Below are positions 7,652 through 9,947 of a DNA stretch of 9,947 nucleotides, one piece after another; the first letter of the stretch is position 1; each line of letters begins with the position of its first letter. A program made the position numbers and the translations under genes. The notes below the pieces were generated by a model. That model was not told the DNA's origin and searched no databases. It saw only the letters and a program-made list of their open reading frames with translations. The stretch is taken from positions 1 to 9,947 of the forward strand of contig JANMXI010000194.1 of assembly GCA_031394735.1 (NCBI GenBank), read 5' to 3'. The stretch is from TMP-86 sp031394735. GTDB lineage: Bacteria; Pseudomonadota; Gammaproteobacteria; Steroidobacterales; Steroidobacteraceae.

Positions 7652-7657
7652 TAGAAT
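7652..7657 (+). promoter_or_regulatory. Possible -10 box upstream of the ABC-F gene
   Basis: TAGAAT, one base from the TATAAT consensus, stands 44 bases before the ATG at 7702 in an otherwise GC-rich gap. No convincing -35 box lies at 16-18 bases upstream (TTGGCT at 7638 is only eight bases away), so the call is weak. A promoter here would make sense because the ABC-F gene has an 86-base gap in front of it. Confidence 0.25.
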
Positions 7658-7701
7658 GCGCGGCCGCGCTCGCGCACCTGACGTCTATCGATTGGATTCA
7701 C

Positions 7702-9306
7702 ATGCTCGCCACCTCCAATGTCGCCATCCAGTTTGGCGCCAAGCCGCTCTTTGAGCAGGTCACAGTCAAATTCTCCGACGGCAACCGCTACGGGTTGATC
7801 GGCGCCAATGGCAGCGGCAAATCGACATTGATGAAGATTCTGGGCTCGGATCTGGATGCCAGCGCGGGCGACGTCATGTTGCAGGCCGGCATGCGGCTCG
7901 GAAAACTGAATCAGAACCAATTCGGCTACGAAGACGAGCGCGTGCTCGATGTCGTCATGCGCGGCCACATGGAATTGTGGGCGGCCATTCAGGAACGCGA
8001 TGCCATCTACGCCAACCCCAATGCCACGGACGACGAGTACATGAAGGCCGCTGAACTCGAGGGCAAGGTCGCCGAATACGGCGGCTACGATGCCGAGGCG
8101 CGGGCTGCCAGCATTTTGATCGATGCCGGCATCGACGAGTTGCGGCACAACGGCCCGATGCGCGAAGTGCCGCCGGGATTGAAGCTGCGGGTACTGCTGG
8201 CGCAGGCGCTGTTCTCCCGCCCCGATGTGCTGCTGCTGGACGAACCCACCAACAACCTCGACATCAACTCGATTCGCTGGCTGGAACGGGCGTTGAACAA
8301 TTACGACGCCACCATGGTCATCATCAGCCACGACCGGCATTTTTTGAATCAGGTGTGCACCCACATCGCCGATCTGGACTTCCAGCAGCTGAAGATCTAT
8401 CCGGGCAACTACGACGATTTCATGCTGGCATCCGTGCAGGCGCGCGAGCGGGTCGAAGCGTCCAATGCCAAGGCCAAGGACCGAATTTCGGATTTGCAGG
8501 AATTCGTGCGGCGATTCTCGGCGAACGCATCGAAGGCGCGGCAGGCGACTTCGCGCAAGAAGCAGCTGGAGAAAATCAAGATCGAGGAGATCCGCCCATC
8601 CTCACGCCAGAATCCATTCATTCGATTCGAGCAGGGCAAGAAGCTATACCGCAACGCCGTCACGGTGGAGAAGATCAGTTTCAGCTATCCGAAAACCGAG
8701 GAATTGGTGCTGAAGAATTTGAGCTTTGAGATCGAGGCCGGCGAGCGCATCGCCATCATCGGTCCCAACGGTGTCGGCAAGTCCACGCTCATGCGCTGTC
8801 TCGCCGGTGAATTGCGCCCCACCACCGGTCGAATCAGCTGGGTGGAAAATGCGCAGCCCGGCTATATGCCGCAGGATCCGCAGGCCGAGTTCGAAACCAA
8901 GATGGACCTGTTCTCGTGGATGTCGCAGTACACCGGCAAGGCCGATGACGATCAGCTCGTGCGCGCCACGCTGGGCCGGTTGCTGTTCTCAGGCGATGAG
9001 ACCAAGAAGTCGGTCAAGGTGCTCTCCGGCGGCGAGAAAGGCCGCATGATCTACGGCAAGCTCATGCTCACCAAACCCAACGTGCTGTTGATGGACGAAC
9101 CCACCAACCACATGGACATGGAAACCATCGAGTCGCTGCAGATCGCCTTGGAAAAATACGCCGGCACGCTGATCTTCGTGTCGCATGACCGCGAGTTCGT
9201 CGGCGGACTGGCCACGCGCATTATGGAGCTGAAGCCCGGTGGCGCGATCTCCGACTTCAAGGGCACCTACGATGAGTACTTGAAGGGACAGGGCATCGAA
9301 CCCTGA
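7702..9306 (+). CDS. ybiT: ABC-F family ATPase of the YbiT type
   Basis: A complete 534-residue protein with two ATPase domains and no membrane segment, close to the 530 of E. coli YbiT and alike over its full length. ABC-F proteins bind the ribosomal E site and adjust translation; YbiT's exact role is less clear than EttA's. Domain 1 has Walker A GANGSGKST (residues 34-42) and Walker B LLLDEPTNNLD (177-187), with His210 in IISHDRHF. Its signature loop is replaced by REVPPGLKLRVLLAQ (154-168), which is also non-canonical (APGWKLR) in YbiT, so this is not decay. The linker (about 240-320) carries RFSANASKARQATSRKKQ and SSRQNPFIRFEQ, both family marks. Domain 2 has GPNGVGKST (354-362), LSGGEKGRM (441-449) and LLMDEPTNHMD (462-472). 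The C-terminus ends EYLKGQGIEP. The start MLATSNVAIQFGAKPLFE matches YbiT; only a weak GGA precedes it. The gene appears to be its own transcription unit. Confidence 0.96.
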   Translation: MLATSNVAIQFGAKPLFEQVTVKFSDGNRYGLIGANGSGKSTLMKILGSDLDASAGDVMLQAGMRLGKLNQNQFGYEDERVLDVVMRGHMELWAAIQERDAIYANPNATDDEYMKAAELEGKVAEYGGYDAEARAASILIDAGIDELRHNGPMREVPPGLKLRVLLAQALFSRPDVLLLDEPTNNLDINSIRWLERALNNYDATMVIISHDRHFLNQVCTHIADLDFQQLKIYPGNYDDFMLASVQARERVEASNAKAKDRISDLQEFVRRFSANASKARQATSRKKQLEKIKIEEIRPSSRQNPFIRFEQGKKLYRNAVTVEKISFSYPKTEELVLKNLSFEIEAGERIAIIGPNGVGKSTLMRCLAGELRPTTGRISWVENAQPGYMPQDPQAEFETKMDLFSWMSQYTGKADDDQLVRATLGRLLFSGDETKKSVKVLSGGEKGRMIYGKLMLTKPNVLLMDEPTNHMDMETIESLQIALEKYAGTLIFVSHDREFVGGLATRIMELKPGGAISDFKGTYDEYLKGQGIEP

Positions 9307-9307
9307 C

Positions 9308-9319
9308 CCGTTCAAACGG
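9308..9319 (+). terminator. Weak hairpin just after the ABC-F gene
   Basis: CCGT-TCAA-ACGG directly follows the TGA at 9304-9306, then comes CTGCTTTAT, only a poor T-rich tail. It could end the ABC-F transcript weakly. From here to 9393 I see no gene and no other clear element. Confidence 0.3.
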
Positions 9320-9393
9320 CTGCTTTATACGGGGTCTGTTACTCGCGATTACCGCAAGATCGGCGAGCGTTAGCGCTGATTGTTCTGCTGCCC

Positions 9394-9588
9394 TCGCTGC
9401 TGGGAGTGCGGGAGGAAAGTCCTTTTGGCGCGAGAACGCGCGGTAAAGGCACCGGCTTGCCGCGGGAGCGGCTAGCGCATCATTCGGTCACTTCAAGAGT
9501 CCAACGTTGTACTCAGCGCCATCGGCGCGCCGAGCCGGCCGCGCTCATGCGCGCCAGAAGGACTCCCCTCCCGCACACTCAGCAGCGA
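9394..9588 (+). repeat. Long imperfect palindromic element, copy A
   Basis: About 195 bases that fold back on themselves. The outer arms 9394-9432 and 9550-9588 are complementary at 34 of 39 positions. Just inside, a small hairpin lies on each side: GCGCG-AGAA-CGCGC at 9428-9441 and CGCGC-TCAT-GCGCG at 9540-9553, which can form instead of, or compete with, the innermost outer-stem pairs. An inner stem pairs 9452-9464 with 9526-9538 (one mismatch, one G-T). The apex is 9471-9519. Copy B is the same element on the other strand. Shared boxes are 9427-9454 (28 identical bases), the apex (44 of 49 identical) and 9537-9547 (11 identical). The open frames across it repeat HHSVTSRV-type peptides matching copy B and are taken as by-products. 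No target-site duplication is obvious. It may be a MITE-like repeat or a structured RNA; which is not decided by sequence. Confidence 0.85.
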
Positions 9589-9745
9589 CAGTCGCCGGTC
9601 GATTCGCAACGATCGCCGCTCTCGCCGATCACGGAGTTACCGACTCTGATCAAGTGCCGCGGACCTCAAGGGAGTTCAAGAGCGGCGACCCAAACTCTTG
9701 AGTCTGAGTTCTCCCCGATCGCAATGCTGCTCGCTGACGCTTGAA
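9589..9745. other. Folded spacer between the two palindromic elements
   Basis: No gene is supported in these 157 bases. The stretch has its own foldback parts: TCGCCGCTCT (9613-9622) pairs perfectly with 9679-9688; inside it GATCA-cg-GAGT (9627-9637) pairs with ACTCTGATC (9643-9651) around a five-base loop; and AACTC (9693-9697) faces GAGTT (9706-9710). Short strings such as ACTCTTGA and TTCAAGAG also occur in the flanking elements' apex, so it may include a decayed third copy, but this is weak. It is not a tRNA: no T-arm or acceptor pairing fits. Confidence 0.5.
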
Positions 9746-9943
9746 TGCTGGTTTGGGCGCGGGCGAGGAGTGTCTGTTGGGCGCGTGTGAGCGCGGCCGC
9801 TTCGAAGTGCCGGCTGCGCTGAGTACGACGGTGGACTCTAGAGGTGAGCGAATGATGCGCTAGCAGCCGACCACTTCGAAACGGTGCCTTTACCGCGCGT
9901 TCTCGCGCCCAACAGACACTCCTCGCCCGCGCCCAAACCAGCA
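9746..9943 (-). repeat. Long palindromic element, copy B, inverted relative to copy A
   Basis: 198 bases ending four bases before the window edge. The outer arms 9746-9785 and 9904-9943 are a perfect 40-bp inverted repeat. The inner stem pairs TTCGAAGTG (9801-9809) with 9872-9880 and CGGCT (9811-9815) with 9865-9869. The apex 9816-9864 matches copy A's apex on the opposite strand at 44 of 49 bases. The box 9882-9909 is the exact complement of copy A's 9427-9454, and 9788-9798 matches 9537-9547. The small hairpin GCGCG-TTCT-CGCGC lies at 9895-9908 and overlaps the outer arm, as in copy A. Minus-strand open frame 9666-9944 runs through it but is best seen as a by-product. The right flank is outside the window, so further copies or a duplicated target site cannot be judged. 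Confidence 0.87.
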
Positions 9944-9947
9944 CACG

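Noticed and set aside
7857..8205. Missing LSGG signature in the first ATPase domain as a sign of decay
   Set aside because: E. coli YbiT has a similarly altered sequence at this place (APGWKLR), so it is a feature of the subfamily.
9603..9690. tRNA-like fold in the spacer
   Set aside because: TTCAAGA resembles a T-loop but the flanking five bases do not pair, and no acceptor stem or anticodon arm fits.
9406..9744. 112-residue + strand frame as a gene
   Set aside because: It lies across palindromic copy A and the spacer, has no domain, and its protein likeness to the frame in copy B follows from the repeat itself.
9394..9943. CRISPR array
   Set aside because: There are only two long copies, they are inverted rather than direct, and there are no regular short repeats and spacers.
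9394..9943. Insertion sequence with terminal inverted repeats flanking a transposase
   Set aside because: No transposase-like protein lies between the copies; only 157 bases of non-coding spacer are there. A non-autonomous element remains possible.
9666..9944. 92-residue minus-strand frame as a gene
   Set aside because: It is palindromic copy B read on the other strand; the same reasoning as for copy A applies.

Overview
The window is about 10 kb of GC-rich bacterial chromosome with every recognisable gene on the + strand. Gene order (purH-purD), a YbiT-type ABC-F protein close to the enterobacterial one, and codon bias point to a gammaproteobacterium. A relative of the Xanthomonadales/Steroidobacteraceae is my guess, but the species cannot be read from the sequence.

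Positions 1-2206 hold the 3' part of purH and a complete purD. They are four bases apart and cover late steps and one early step of de novo purine synthesis. Positions 2230-4581 hold a serine peptidase of the proline iminopeptidase (S33) family followed 15 bases later by a 12-helix APC-family amino acid permease. This pair suggests uptake and N-terminal trimming of peptides or amino acids. Positions 4646-5350 encode a six-helix MarC-family membrane protein. Positions 5375-7161 hold a DOMON-like putative carbohydrate-binding protein whose stop codon overlaps the TTG start of a DUF1343/NamZ-like putative exo-N-acetylmuramidase. This second pair may act on cell-wall sugars. Positions 7259-7615 encode a small Cys/Arg-rich protein of unknown function, and 7702-9306 a complete YbiT-type ABC-F ATPase acting on the ribosome.

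The last 640 bases hold no credible gene. They are dominated by two copies of one long palindromic element (9394-9588 and 9746-9943) in opposite orientation. The copies share a 49-base apex (44 identical), an identical 28-base box and an 11-base box. Their outer and inner stem arms have different sequences in the two copies, yet each copy keeps its own arms complementary. In the second copy the outer arms are a perfect 40-bp inverted repeat. A smaller folded segment lies between them. This preserved-pairing element is the most likely undescribed item here: either a new family of mobile palindromic repeat or a structured RNA/DNA element. The open frames inside it are best explained as by-products of the palindrome.
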